A DNA stretch of 5,254 bases from an uncultured Altererythrobacter sp. (GCA_938009055.1 CALLIO010000246.1:1-5254); one strand, 5' to 3'. Positions 1-5,029 are shown, counted from the stretch's first letter. The notes: generated from the letters alone by a model not told the origin. Numbers and translations are program-made.

Positions 1-21
1 GGCAAGTGGGCTTGGCGCAGC

Positions 22-1452
22 TTAGCCCAATTCTCTCACATCGGTGAGATGGCCAGTGACGGCTGCTGCTGCGGCCATTGCGGGTGAGAGCAAATGCGTG
101 CGCGCGCCTGGCCCCTGCCGCCCCACAAAATTGCGGTTGGATGTGGAGGCGCAGCGTTCACCGGCGGGCACCTTGTCAGGGTTCATGCCGAGACAGGCCG
201 AGCAGCCCGGTTCGCGCCATTCGAAACCAGCCTGGGTGAAGATCGTATCGAGCCCTTCATCCTCGGCCATAGCTTTGACAAGACCAGAACCGGGAACAAC
301 GATGGCCCAGCGCACATTGTCGGCCTTGCGCTTGCCCTTGAGGACTTCGGCAGCAGCGCGCAAATCCTCGATCCGGCTATTGGTGCACGATCCGATGAAA
401 ATGTTCTCGACCGGAATTTCGCTGATCTTTTGTCCAGCCTCTAGCCCCATATAGTCGAGGCTCTTTTGTGCGGCCGCTTGCTTCGAAGGATCGGCAAAGC
501 TTTCCGGTGAGGGGACTTCGCCGCCAATCGCCACAACGTCTTCCGGGCTGGTACCCCAAGTGACGGTCGGCTCGACCGTGCTGGCATCAATCGTCACCGA
601 TTTGTCGAACGCGGCCCCCGCATCAGTGTGGAGCGTTTTCCAATAGGCGAGCGCATCGTCCCAAGCCTCGCCCGCAGGTGCCATCGGACGGTTCTTGAGA
701 TAGCGATGGACGGCTTCATCAGGCGCGATCAGGCCAGCGCGCGCGCCCGCTTCAATGCTCATATTGCAAACGGTCAGCCGTTCTTCGACGCTCATCGCTT
801 CGAACACATCGCCGCGATATTCGATCACATATCCTGTGCCACCCGCAGCGCCGATCACACCGATGATGTGGAGGATCAGATCCTTGGCAGTAACGCCTGG
901 GCCAAGCGCGCCGGTTACGCGCACTTCCATGGATTTGGAGCGCCGCAACAGCAAGGTCTGCGTTGCCAGCACATGTTCGACCTCGCTCGTGCCAATGCCA
1001 AAGGCAAGCGCGCCAATTCCGCCGTGGCTGGCGGTGTGCGAATCGCCGCAAACGATTGTGGCGCCGGGCAGCGAGAAACCTTGTTCTGGCCCCACAACAT
1101 GGACGATTCCCTGTTCCGCGTCGCTTGCCTCGATATAGCGGATGCCGAAATCGGGTGCGTTTTTCTCCAAAGCAGCCAATTGCGCGGCGCTTTGTGGATC
1201 GGCAATCGGGATCTTCGCGCCGGAGCTGTCGAGCCGTGCAGTGGTCGGGAGATTGTGGTCAGGGACCGCCAATGTCAGCTCGGGACGGCGGACAGGACGG
1301 CCTTGTTGGCGCAAGGCTTCAAAGGCCTGCGGACTGGTGACTTCATGGACCAAATGCCGATCAATATAGATCAGCGCGGTTCCATCATCGCGGGTTTCGA
1401 CGACGTGATCGTCCCAGATTTTCTCGTATAAAGTGCGGGGTCGGTTAGCCAT
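22..1452 (-). CDS. leuC: 3-isopropylmalate dehydratase (isopropylmalate isomerase) large subunit LeuC
   Basis: LeuC with LeuD isomerises 2-isopropylmalate to 3-isopropylmalate in the cytoplasm, the second step of leucine synthesis, using a [4Fe-4S] cluster. The 476-residue product is close to the usual bacterial length (E. coli LeuC is 466) and looks complete. Visible aconitase-family signatures are VCGDSHTASHGG from residue 134, SCTNSR with the first cluster cysteine at 356, and GCSACLGMNPD with the other two cysteines at 417 and 420. STSNRNFVGRQG follows at 436-447. The ATG start opens with the typical LeuC N-terminus (ANRPRTLYEKIWDDHVV). There is no strong Shine-Dalgarno sequence; the nearest purine run is about 20 bases upstream. 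leuD is expected downstream but would lie outside the window. The gene follows the secreted-protein gene on the same strand after about 48 bases, so it may share that transcript. Identification is very secure. Confidence 0.98.
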   Translation of the reverse strand: MANRPRTLYEKIWDDHVVETRDDGTALIYIDRHLVHEVTSPQAFEALRQQGRPVRRPELTLAVPDHNLPTTARLDSSGAKIPIADPQSAAQLAALEKNAPDFGIRYIEASDAEQGIVHVVGPEQGFSLPGATIVCGDSHTASHGGIGALAFGIGTSEVEHVLATQTLLLRRSKSMEVRVTGALGPGVTAKDLILHIIGVIGAAGGTGYVIEYRGDVFEAMSVEERLTVCNMSIEAGARAGLIAPDEAVHRYLKNRPMAPAGEAWDDALAYWKTLHTDAGAAFDKSVTIDASTVEPTVTWGTSPEDVVAIGGEVPSPESFADPSKQAAAQKSLDYMGLEAGQKISEIPVENIFIGSCTNSRIEDLRAAAEVLKGKRKADNVRWAIVVPGSGLVKAMAEDEGLDTIFTQAGFEWREPGCSACLGMNPDKVPAGERCASTSNRNFVGRQGPGARTHLLSPAMAAAAAVTGHLTDVRELG

Positions 1453-1500
1453 GATGGGGAGCTAGGCTTACCGACCCCTGAAGGCAAGATGAGCGTTGGT

Positions 1501-1863
1501 TTAGCGGCGTTGAGTTTTGCTTTTCACCAACTGGCGACCATTCTTACCGCCGGTGCCGCGCGCTTGGTAGCGAATGCTCGCCTTGATCGCATTGACCTTG
1601 GTGCGGAGCGTACGCAGCTCGATCCGGCTAAAGCCATTGCGGGCATAGCGGCGTTGGAGCGCTTGAACATTATCGATGCGCCGCTCAAGCCGCATTTCCT
1701 CGCGGTAATTGAGACCCGGCATGCGGTTGATCTGGCGATCCAGCTGTCGCAGCTCAGCGCGAATTTCTTTAGCGCCATGATAGGTCGCAGCGCTGGCAGG
1801 TGTTGCAGACATCAACCCCGCGCCAATGGCGAGAGGAAGGGCGATGGTGAACGTCTTGGTCAT
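1501..1863 (-). CDS. Small secreted, strongly basic helical protein of unknown function
   Basis: I do not recognise a named family. The product is 120 residues from the chosen start. It begins with a classical Sec signal peptide: MTKT, a hydrophobic stretch FTIALPLAIGAGL, then a probable signal peptidase I site after TPASA. The mature part is helix-prone and very basic (about 25 Lys/Arg against 8 Asp/Glu), without Cys or Trp. Two similar helical units can be aligned: GLNYREEMRLERRI onward and GFSRIELRTLRTKV onward, both with G-(L/F)-(N/S)-x-x-E. Similar short GLSRxE-type periplasmic proteins occur in sphingomonads, from memory. Start choice: two ATGs lie 6 bases apart (1869 and 1863). The AAGGA at 1876-1872 is only 2 bases from the first but 8 from the second, so the second is preferred. 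An inverted repeat ends directly at this ribosome binding site. A role at the envelope is inferred from the signal peptide only. Confidence 0.8.
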   Translation of the reverse strand: MTKTFTIALPLAIGAGLMSATPASAATYHGAKEIRAELRQLDRQINRMPGLNYREEMRLERRIDNVQALQRRYARNGFSRIELRTLRTKVNAIKASIRYQARGTGGKNGRQLVKSKTQRR

Positions 1864-1870
1864 AGTCATA

Positions 1871-1876
1871 TTCCTT
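1871..1876 (-). promoter_or_regulatory. Shine-Dalgarno site that decides the start of the secreted-protein gene
   Basis: On the minus strand this reads AAGGAA. It sits 8 bases (counted from AAGGA) upstream of the ATG at 1863 but only 2 bases from the ATG at 1869, so it favours the inner start. It directly abuts the 3' arm of the inverted repeat at 1877-1910. Confidence 0.6.
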
Positions 1877-1910
1877 CTTGTTCATCTATCGGGGACTTCC
1901 GATGAACAAG
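1877..1910. repeat. Perfect 10-bp inverted repeat next to a ribosome binding site
   Basis: CTTGTTCATC at 1877-1886 is matched exactly by its reverse complement GATGAACAAG at 1901-1910, with a 14-base spacer. The arms do not extend outward; inside, ATCGG (1888-1892) and CCGAT (1899-1903) offer an alternative shorter pairing. In the minus-strand transcript the hairpin would lie in the 5' leader, ending just before the AAGGA of the secreted-protein gene. It could therefore affect translation or mRNA stability. As DNA it could instead be a binding site for a dimeric regulator. No T-run follows on either strand, so an intrinsic terminator is unlikely. Confidence 0.55.
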
Positions 1911-1934
1911 TTATGGCATGTGAATCGCAGCTTG

Positions 1935-1974
1935 TGTGTCGCATGTGGTCCGATTGTGTCGCAGCTTTGCGACA
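1935..1974. promoter_or_regulatory. Candidate operator: TGTGTCGCA direct repeat plus inverted copy
   Basis: TGTGTCGCA occurs at 1935-1943 and again at 1955-1963, exactly 20 bases apart (about two helical turns). The second copy forms a perfect 7-bp inverted repeat with TGCGACA at 1968-1974 around a 4-base spacer. A further TCGCAGCTT at 1925-1933 recurs at 1959-1967. Same-face repeats combined with a palindrome in a divergent gap suggest binding of a dimeric transcription factor. The palindrome overlaps a possible plus-strand -35 box. The regulator is unknown. Confidence 0.35.
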
Positions 1975-2102
1975 TAGATTGCTGCCAGATGTATGCCCGC
2001 TGGTGCCAAAGCCGCCATCGTGGGCGTAAAATCGGGTCAAATGGGCCGGAAACGGGCGAGATTGGGCTGGATTTAGTTGCGGGCTGCGCTTAACTTACAC
2101 AA

Positions 2103-2519
2103 ATGTCAGCAAGTGCGCCCCCTTCGCCCCCATTCGCATTCCCGATTCAGATCGTCCCTGATGACATCGATTTTATGGGGCATGTGAACAATGCGCGTTA
2201 CTTGAACTGGGTTCAGGACGCAGTGCTGGCGCATTGGCAAAAGCTCGCCCCTGCTGACGAGGTGGCGAACAAGGCATGGGTCGCGCTCAAGCATGAGATT
2301 ACCTATCGCAAGCCTGCTTTTCTCGAAGATGACGTGATCGCCAACACTGTGTTGGAACGCTATCAGGGCGCGCGCGCTTTCTATCGCACGGTCATTTCGC
2401 GCGGTGAGGATGTGCTGGCAGAGGTGCAATCGAGCTGGTGCTGCATTGATGCGGAAACCTTGCGTCCTGCAAGAATTGGCGAACATATGCGCGAGTTCTT
2501 TTTTCCCGGCGAAGAATAA
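2103..2519 (+). CDS. Acyl-CoA thioesterase, 4HBT hotdog-fold family
   Basis: Members of this family hydrolyse acyl-CoA or acyl-ACP thioesters in the cytoplasm; the substrate cannot be told from sequence. The 138-residue product is a single hotdog domain of normal length. The signature DDIDFMGHVNNARYLNW (residues 20-36) matches the D-x-D-x-x-G-H-V-N-N-x-x-Y-L active-site motif, with Asp23 the likely catalytic residue. ALKHEITYRKPAFLEDDV and RTVISRGEDVLAEVQSSWCCID fit the following sheet strands. The ATG at 2103 is the only start upstream of the domain, because an in-frame stop lies at 2091-2093. No clear Shine-Dalgarno sequence precedes it, so a short-leader or leaderless mRNA is possible. crtZ follows after 18 bases on the same strand, implying cotranscription. 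A link to carotenoid metabolism is not shown by the protein itself. Confidence 0.93.
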   Translation: MSASAPPSPPFAFPIQIVPDDIDFMGHVNNARYLNWVQDAVLAHWQKLAPADEVANKAWVALKHEITYRKPAFLEDDVIANTVLERYQGARAFYRTVISRGEDVLAEVQSSWCCIDAETLRPARIGEHMREFFFPGEE

Positions 2520-2537
2520 CCTATATCACGCTCAACC

Positions 2538-3056
2538 ATGAGCTTCTTGATCGCCTTTCTTATTGTCCTTGCCAGTTTTGCTGCGATGGAATGGGTCGCG
2601 TGGGCAGGACACAAATATGTCATGCATGGATTTGGATGGGCATGGCACCGCGACCATCACGAACCGCATGATAACGCATTAGAGAAAAACGATCTGTTCG
2701 GGCTGGTTGGCGCGGCGATGAGCATTTCGATGTTTGTGCTGGGCAGTTCATGGGTGCTGGGCGATGCGGCGTGGTGGCCAGCGACCTTCATCGGGATCGG
2801 TATTCTGCTTTACGGCATTGTCTACACGCTTGTGCACGATGGCCTCGTCCATCAGCGCTATTTCAAATATGTTCCCAAAGCGGGTTACGCCAAGCGATTG
2901 GTCCAGGCCCACAAATTGCATCATGCGACCATCGGCAAGGAAGGCGGGGTGAGCTTCGGCTTTGTGATCGCCGAGGATCCGGCCAAGCTTAAGGCAGAGT
3001 TGAAACGCCAGCGCGAGGCGGGCGAGGCGATCGTGCGCGAGAGTGCAGGCGCATAA
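2538..3056 (+). CDS. crtZ: Beta-carotene hydroxylase CrtZ (fatty-acid hydroxylase / sterol desaturase superfamily)
   Basis: CrtZ is a membrane di-iron oxygenase that hydroxylates the beta-ionone rings of beta-carotene, giving beta-cryptoxanthin and zeaxanthin. The 172-residue protein carries the full histidine set: HKYVMH (H25, H30), HRDHH (H37, H40, H41), HDGLVH (H100, H105) and HKLHH (H125, H128, H129). Family-typical blocks GFGWAWHRDHHEPH, NDLFGLV, VHDGLVHQR and GKEGGVSFGF are all present. Hydrophobic segments lie at about residues 3-20, 55-75 and 80-98, consistent with an inner-membrane protein. The C-terminal 25 residues are Lys/Glu/Arg-rich. The start is the first ATG after the upstream stop; no clear Shine-Dalgarno is seen, so translation may depend on the thioesterase gene 18 bases upstream. 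No other carotenoid genes are in the window. Its stop lies 2 bases from that of the convergent YbaN-type gene. Confidence 0.96.
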   Translation: MSFLIAFLIVLASFAAMEWVAWAGHKYVMHGFGWAWHRDHHEPHDNALEKNDLFGLVGAAMSISMFVLGSSWVLGDAAWWPATFIGIGILLYGIVYTLVHDGLVHQRYFKYVPKAGYAKRLVQAHKLHHATIGKEGGVSFGFVIAEDPAKLKAELKRQREAGEAIVRESAGA

Positions 3057-3058
3057 TC

Positions 3059-3409
3059 TCACTCATTGCGGGTCCACAGCCAAATGCTCACCGCCGTCAT
3101 GCAGCCAATTGCTATCATTGCCGGTATCGGATCAAGGAAATAGGCTGTCACGGCGCCAGTAAGGGCCATGAAGAGGATCGCAGAGACTTTCGCCTTGCGC
3201 GAGATGACACGGCGTTCTGTCCAGTCGCGCAAAGGCGGGCCATAGACGGGATGCTCTAGCATGCGTTTGGCCCAGGCTGGGTTGCCTTTGCCGAAGCAGA
3301 AAAGCGCACCGATCAAAAAGACAAAGCCAGGCATGCCAGGCGTAACGAGGCCAAGCCACCCAAGCCCCAGACATAGGAAACCGGCTCCGCTCCAAGCCAG
3401 CCTTGCCAT
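3059..3409 (-). CDS. YbaN/DUF454 family small inner-membrane protein
   Basis: The function of this family is not established. The product (116 residues from the ATG) resembles E. coli YbaN in layout. It has an N-terminal hydrophobic hairpin with GLGWLGLVTPGMPGFVFLIGALFCF (family pattern G-x-x-G-x-x-x-P-x-x-P). A polar middle follows, NPAWAKRMLEHPVYGPPLRDW, matching the family's short-arm region ending in a Trp. Two further membrane segments lie near residues 74-112. Start choice: ATG at 3409 lies one base after the sufE stop (TAA-A-ATG), suggesting translational coupling. A TTG 12 bases further upstream (3421), overlapping sufE, would add four residues but is less likely. The gene is the last of the minus-strand string and converges on crtZ with no room for a terminator between the stops. 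Confidence 0.88.
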   Translation of the reverse strand: MARLAWSGAGFLCLGLGWLGLVTPGMPGFVFLIGALFCFGKGNPAWAKRMLEHPVYGPPLRDWTERRVISRKAKVSAILFMALTGAVTAYFLDPIPAMIAIGCMTAVSIWLWTRNE

Positions 3410-3410
3410 T

Positions 3411-3815
3411 TTACTCGGCAATCCGCGCGGCGTGTTCGCGCACCAAGGCGATCATATTGGGCACGCCCTGGGTGCGATTGGAAGAGAGCTGGTTTTTAAG
3501 ATCAAACGGTTCGAGCGCAGCGGCAATATCCATTGCGGCCACCTTTCCAGCAGGCTTGTCCTGAACCGCTGCGATAACTAGCGCAACGATCCCCTTGGTG
3601 ATCGCTGCATTGCTATCGGCGAGGAAATGCAAAGCCTGGCCTTGTTCGGTCGGATACACCCATACGTTGGCGGAGCATCCGCGCACCAATGTCGCATCGG
3701 TTTTCAGCGCATCGGGCATGTCTTCCAGCTCGCGGCCAAGCTCGATCAGCAGGCGGTAACGTTCATCCCCTTCGAGGAATTCATACTCTTCGGCGATGTC
3801 ATCTAGGCTGCGCAT
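3411..3815 (-). CDS. sufE: Cysteine desulfuration protein SufE
   Basis: SufE accepts persulfide sulfur from the cysteine desulfurase SufS, stimulates it, and hands the sulfur to the SufBCD scaffold for Fe-S cluster assembly in the cytoplasm. The 134-residue protein is of normal length. It shows the family opening (DDIAEEYEFLEGDERYRLLIELGRELEDMP), the active-site loop VRGCSANVWV with catalytic Cys47 (E. coli SufE uses Cys51), and the C-terminal LSSNRTQGVPNMIALVREHA. The ATG start has only a weak ribosome site (GGAA right next to it). The gene lies 25 bases after the last small membrane-protein gene and one base before the YbaN-type gene, so all seem to be one transcript. No other suf genes are visible. 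A standalone sufE away from the suf operon is common in alphaproteobacteria, from general knowledge. Confidence 0.96.
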   Translation of the reverse strand: MRSLDDIAEEYEFLEGDERYRLLIELGRELEDMPDALKTDATLVRGCSANVWVYPTEQGQALHFLADSNAAITKGIVALVIAAVQDKPAGKVAAMDIAAALEPFDLKNQLSSNRTQGVPNMIALVREHAARIAE

Positions 3816-3840
3816 TTCCAGCGCAATTAGCAGCTTGGGC

Positions 3841-4080
3841 TTAGAGGTCTACCCCGTTTGCGATTGCTTCGAGCTTGCGAATGCGTTCTTTGAGGTCCGA
3901 AATCTCTATTCGCGCCGCGCCGATCCGCGATCCCGTGTCCGGACCTTGGGCGGAATTCTCGCCTTCGAGCTCGCGGCGTTTGAGCGCGAGATAATCCTGC
4001 CAGCCGCGCAATGCCGCCAGCACCACAATGGTCAGCCCGATCAGCGAAGCTACCGCGATTGTCATTATGGGTTCAAACAT
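3841..4080 (-). CDS. Small membrane protein with coiled-coil tail, array member 5 (PspB-like layout)
   Basis: Unknown function. The 79-residue product has one membrane segment (about residues 5-25, MTIAVASLIGLTIVVLAAL). Basic residues after it (R25, K34, R35, R36) suggest a cytoplasmic C-terminus by the positive-inside rule. A Gly/Ser-rich linker (40-53) leads to a helical end, RIEISDLKERIRKLEAIANG, with leucine/isoleucine heptad spacing. RIRKLEAIANG at 66-76 aligns with the R-x-x-x-L-E-x-I motif of the four upstream genes, but the following TD...EI.xLR segment is missing, so this is the shortest and most divergent member. GAGGA lies 5 bases before the ATG, a good independent ribosome site. 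It follows the preceding array gene by 28 bases and precedes sufE by 25. E. coli PspB has the same topology and a RIQALESIL end; homology is possible but unproven. Confidence 0.75.
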   Translation of the reverse strand: MFEPIMTIAVASLIGLTIVVLAALRGWQDYLALKRRELEGENSAQGPDTGSRIGAARIEISDLKERIRKLEAIANGVDL

Positions 4081-4085
4081 ATCGG

Positions 4086-4090
4086 TCCTC
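4086..4090 (-). promoter_or_regulatory. Shine-Dalgarno site of array member 5
   Basis: GAGGA on the minus strand, 5 bases before the ATG at 4080. It lies outside the upstream coding sequence, unlike the sites of members 3 and 4. Confidence 0.6.
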
Positions 4091-4108
4091 GTGCTCTACT
4101 TTTGCCGC

Positions 4109-4372
4109 TTAGCTATCTGCGTCGTCGCGCAAATCTTCGATCTTTTCGGCAAGCGCTCTCTTTTCGATGGCGCTAGGCGTGTTGTTGTCGGTGACGATGC
4201 GTTCGAGAACCTTCACCCGTTCGCGCAATTCATCGCGTTCGGTTTCAGCCTCGATCAAGGCCTGGTTCTGGCGAATGTCGGTCTCGGTTTCCTTGGCGCT
4301 CTGCTGCTTGTTGAAGTGCAAGACACCCCACACAAGAATGGCGACAATCGCAACGAGGACAAGCGCACCCAT
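4109..4372 (-). CDS. Small membrane protein with coiled-coil tail, array member 4
   Basis: Unknown function. The 87-residue product opens directly with a membrane segment (residues 2-19, GALVLVAIVAILVWGVLH). A long charged helix follows (about 22-60, including EAETERDELRERVKVLERIV), probably a coiled coil in the cytoplasm. The shared motif RVKVLERIVTD is at 52-62. It is then separated by about 11 extra residues (NNTPSAIEKRA) from the second conserved block LAEKIEDLRD (74-83), an insertion not seen in members 1-3. The ATG overlaps the stop of the upstream gene (TGATG), with AAGGAG 8 bases before it, so translation is likely coupled. Possible distant relative of PspB; could equally be an unrelated membrane-anchored coiled coil. 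Confidence 0.8.
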   Translation of the reverse strand: MGALVLVAIVAILVWGVLHFNKQQSAKETETDIRQNQALIEAETERDELRERVKVLERIVTDNNTPSAIEKRALAEKIEDLRDDADS

Positions 4373-4386
4373 CAGGTCTTCTCCTT
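4370..4386 (-). promoter_or_regulatory. TGATG stop/start overlap with embedded Shine-Dalgarno (member 3 to member 4)
   Basis: The stop TGA of member 3 and the ATG of member 4 share one base. AAGGAG at 4386-4381 lies 8 bases before the ATG and is itself the Lys-Glu codon pair in the KEKT end of member 3. This arrangement favours reinitiation and fixed stoichiometry. Confidence 0.75.
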
Positions 4387-4650
4387 GACTTGTAGGTCGC
4401 TGGCATCGGTAGGGCCGCGCAGACTATCGATTTCCTTGGCGAGGTCGATCGACGTATCGGTGGCGATCCTTTCTAAAACGCGTACTCGATCCTTTAACGA
4501 GCCTGTGGCTTCGTTGACGGCTTGCGATTGGCCCTCAGATTTCTGGTTCCTACGGCGCATAAGAACAAACGTCACGCCAACCGCTCCCACAATTGCAATC
4601 GCCGCGATCGTAAGGGCGTCCATAACAAGTGGTGTATCAGCACCGAACAT
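4372..4650 (-). CDS. Small membrane protein with coiled-coil tail, array member 3
   Basis: Unknown function. The 92-residue product has a single membrane segment at about residues 10-31 (ALTIAAIAIVGAVGVTFVLM), followed by MRRRNQK, which predicts a cytoplasmic tail. A polar linker leads to the conserved block LKDRVRVLERIATD (52-65) and then LAKEIDSLRG (70-79). The end, LQVKEKT, resembles the PLN(V/I)xKQEKA end of members 1 and 2 in position and charge. The first ATG is chosen because AGGAG stands 8 bases upstream; a second ATG at codon 10 has no such site. The gene overlaps its neighbours by one base on both sides. RVRVLERIATD is the closest in the array to the E. coli PspB RIQALESILD end, but this is weak evidence. 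Confidence 0.8.
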   Translation of the reverse strand: MFGADTPLVMDALTIAAIAIVGAVGVTFVLMRRRNQKSEGQSQAVNEATGSLKDRVRVLERIATDTSIDLAKEIDSLRGPTDASDLQVKEKT

Positions 4651-4664
4651 CAGGCTTTCTCCTG
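4648..4664 (-). promoter_or_regulatory. TGATG stop/start overlap with embedded Shine-Dalgarno (member 2 to member 3)
   Basis: The stop of member 2 and the start of member 3 share one base. CAGGAG at 4664-4659 lies 8 bases before the ATG and is made by the Gln-Glu codons in KQEKA. The geometry is identical to the next junction at 4370-4386, as expected if a gene plus its tail duplicated as a unit. Confidence 0.75.
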
Positions 4665-5024
4665 CTTGGCGACGTTGAGGGGCACGCCGCTGTCATTGCC
4701 CTGATCGCGCAATTTCTCGATTTCATGGGTCAGGCCATAGCCGCCATCGGTGACGATCCGCTCGACGTTATTGAGCCGGTCTTTCATCGAGCCCAGCTCA
4801 GCGCGCAGTTCGGCGTTTTCCCGCGTGAGCAGTTTGACCCGCTCCGCCGTTTGCCCGTCCGAAGTGGGTTTCAATGATTGGCCCCACATGCCTTCAAGCG
4901 GATAGCCATGCTTGATTTTCAGCCGGGTCGTGTGGATCCAGCCAAAAATGCCCGCTGCTCCAATCGCCAGTCCGCCGCCGATGATCCAGGGCAGATGCGG
5001 GACAATGATTGCTGCTGAATCCAT
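4650..5024 (-). CDS. Small membrane protein with coiled-coil tail, array member 2
   Basis: Unknown function. At 124 residues it is the longest complete member. It has a membrane segment at about residues 12-30 (PWIIGGGLAIGAAGIFGWI), then TTRLKIKHGYPLEGMWGQS, a basic juxtamembrane stretch absent from the shorter members. A helix with heptad leucines follows (LLTRENAELRAELGSMKDRL, 65-84), then the shared motif RLNNVERIVTD (83-93), LTHEIEKLRD (98-107) and the tail GVPLNVAKQEKA. Member 1 is its closest relative: 22 of 40 residues match from the helix through the LRD block, and both tails end GVPLN(V/I)xKQEKA. The ATG lies 5 bases after the stop of member 1. A purine-rich AAGAGAAAG lies further up than ideal. 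PspB-like topology; true PspB proteins are shorter (E. coli 74 residues). Confidence 0.82.
   Translation of the reverse strand: MDSAAIIVPHLPWIIGGGLAIGAAGIFGWIHTTRLKIKHGYPLEGMWGQSLKPTSDGQTAERVKLLTRENAELRAELGSMKDRLNNVERIVTDGGYGLTHEIEKLRDQGNDSGVPLNVAKQEKA
4653..4689 (-). repeat. Direct repeat copy A (3' end of array member 2)
   Basis: These 37 bases match 5033-5069 at 31 positions. They encode the conserved GVPLNVAKQEKA tail and carry the ribosome binding site of the next gene. This DNA-level similarity 380 bases apart is the clearest nucleotide trace of tandem gene duplication in the array. Confidence 0.6.
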
Positions 5025-5029
5025 CGGGC

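Larger units (their letters stand above)
1870..2102. other. Divergent intergenic region between the secreted-protein gene and the thioesterase gene
   Basis: This is the only sizeable gap between genes (about 230 bases) and must hold the promoters for both directions. From left to right it contains the 10-bp inverted repeat (1877-1910), the TGTGTCGCA repeats (1935-1974) and a series of GGG triplets (2022-2083). A weak sigma70-like pair for the plus strand could be TTGCGA (1967-1972) and TGTATG (1990-1995) with a 17-base spacer, but the -10 box matches poorly. No convincing promoter was found for the minus strand. A plus-strand open frame from an ATG at 1902 to a stop at 2093 (63 codons, several cysteines) crosses the region; I do not call it a gene. 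Confidence 0.5.

Noticed and set aside
628..1431. Long plus-strand open frame (267 codons)
   Set aside because: It lies wholly antisense to leuC, whose protein matches the family from end to end. The antisense translation has no recognisable domain and reflects codon bias on the opposite strand.
1453..1500. Possible terminator or leucine attenuator between the secreted-protein gene and leuC
   Set aside because: Only a GGGG/CCCC pairing with a wide spacer is present, without a T-run and without a leucine-rich leader peptide.
1864..1869. First ATG (1869) as the start of the secreted protein
   Set aside because: The AAGGA is only 2 bases away from it but 8 from the ATG at 1863. It cannot be fully excluded and changes only two residues.
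3410..3421. TTG at 3421 as the start of the YbaN-type gene
   Set aside because: It would overlap sufE by 11 bases with GGA pressed against it. The ATG at 3409, one base after the sufE stop, is better placed.
4028..4678. Plus-strand open frame of 216 codons across the membrane-protein array
   Set aside because: The minus-strand genes here have ribosome sites, coupled stop/starts and shared protein motifs. The plus frame crosses several of them and has none of these.
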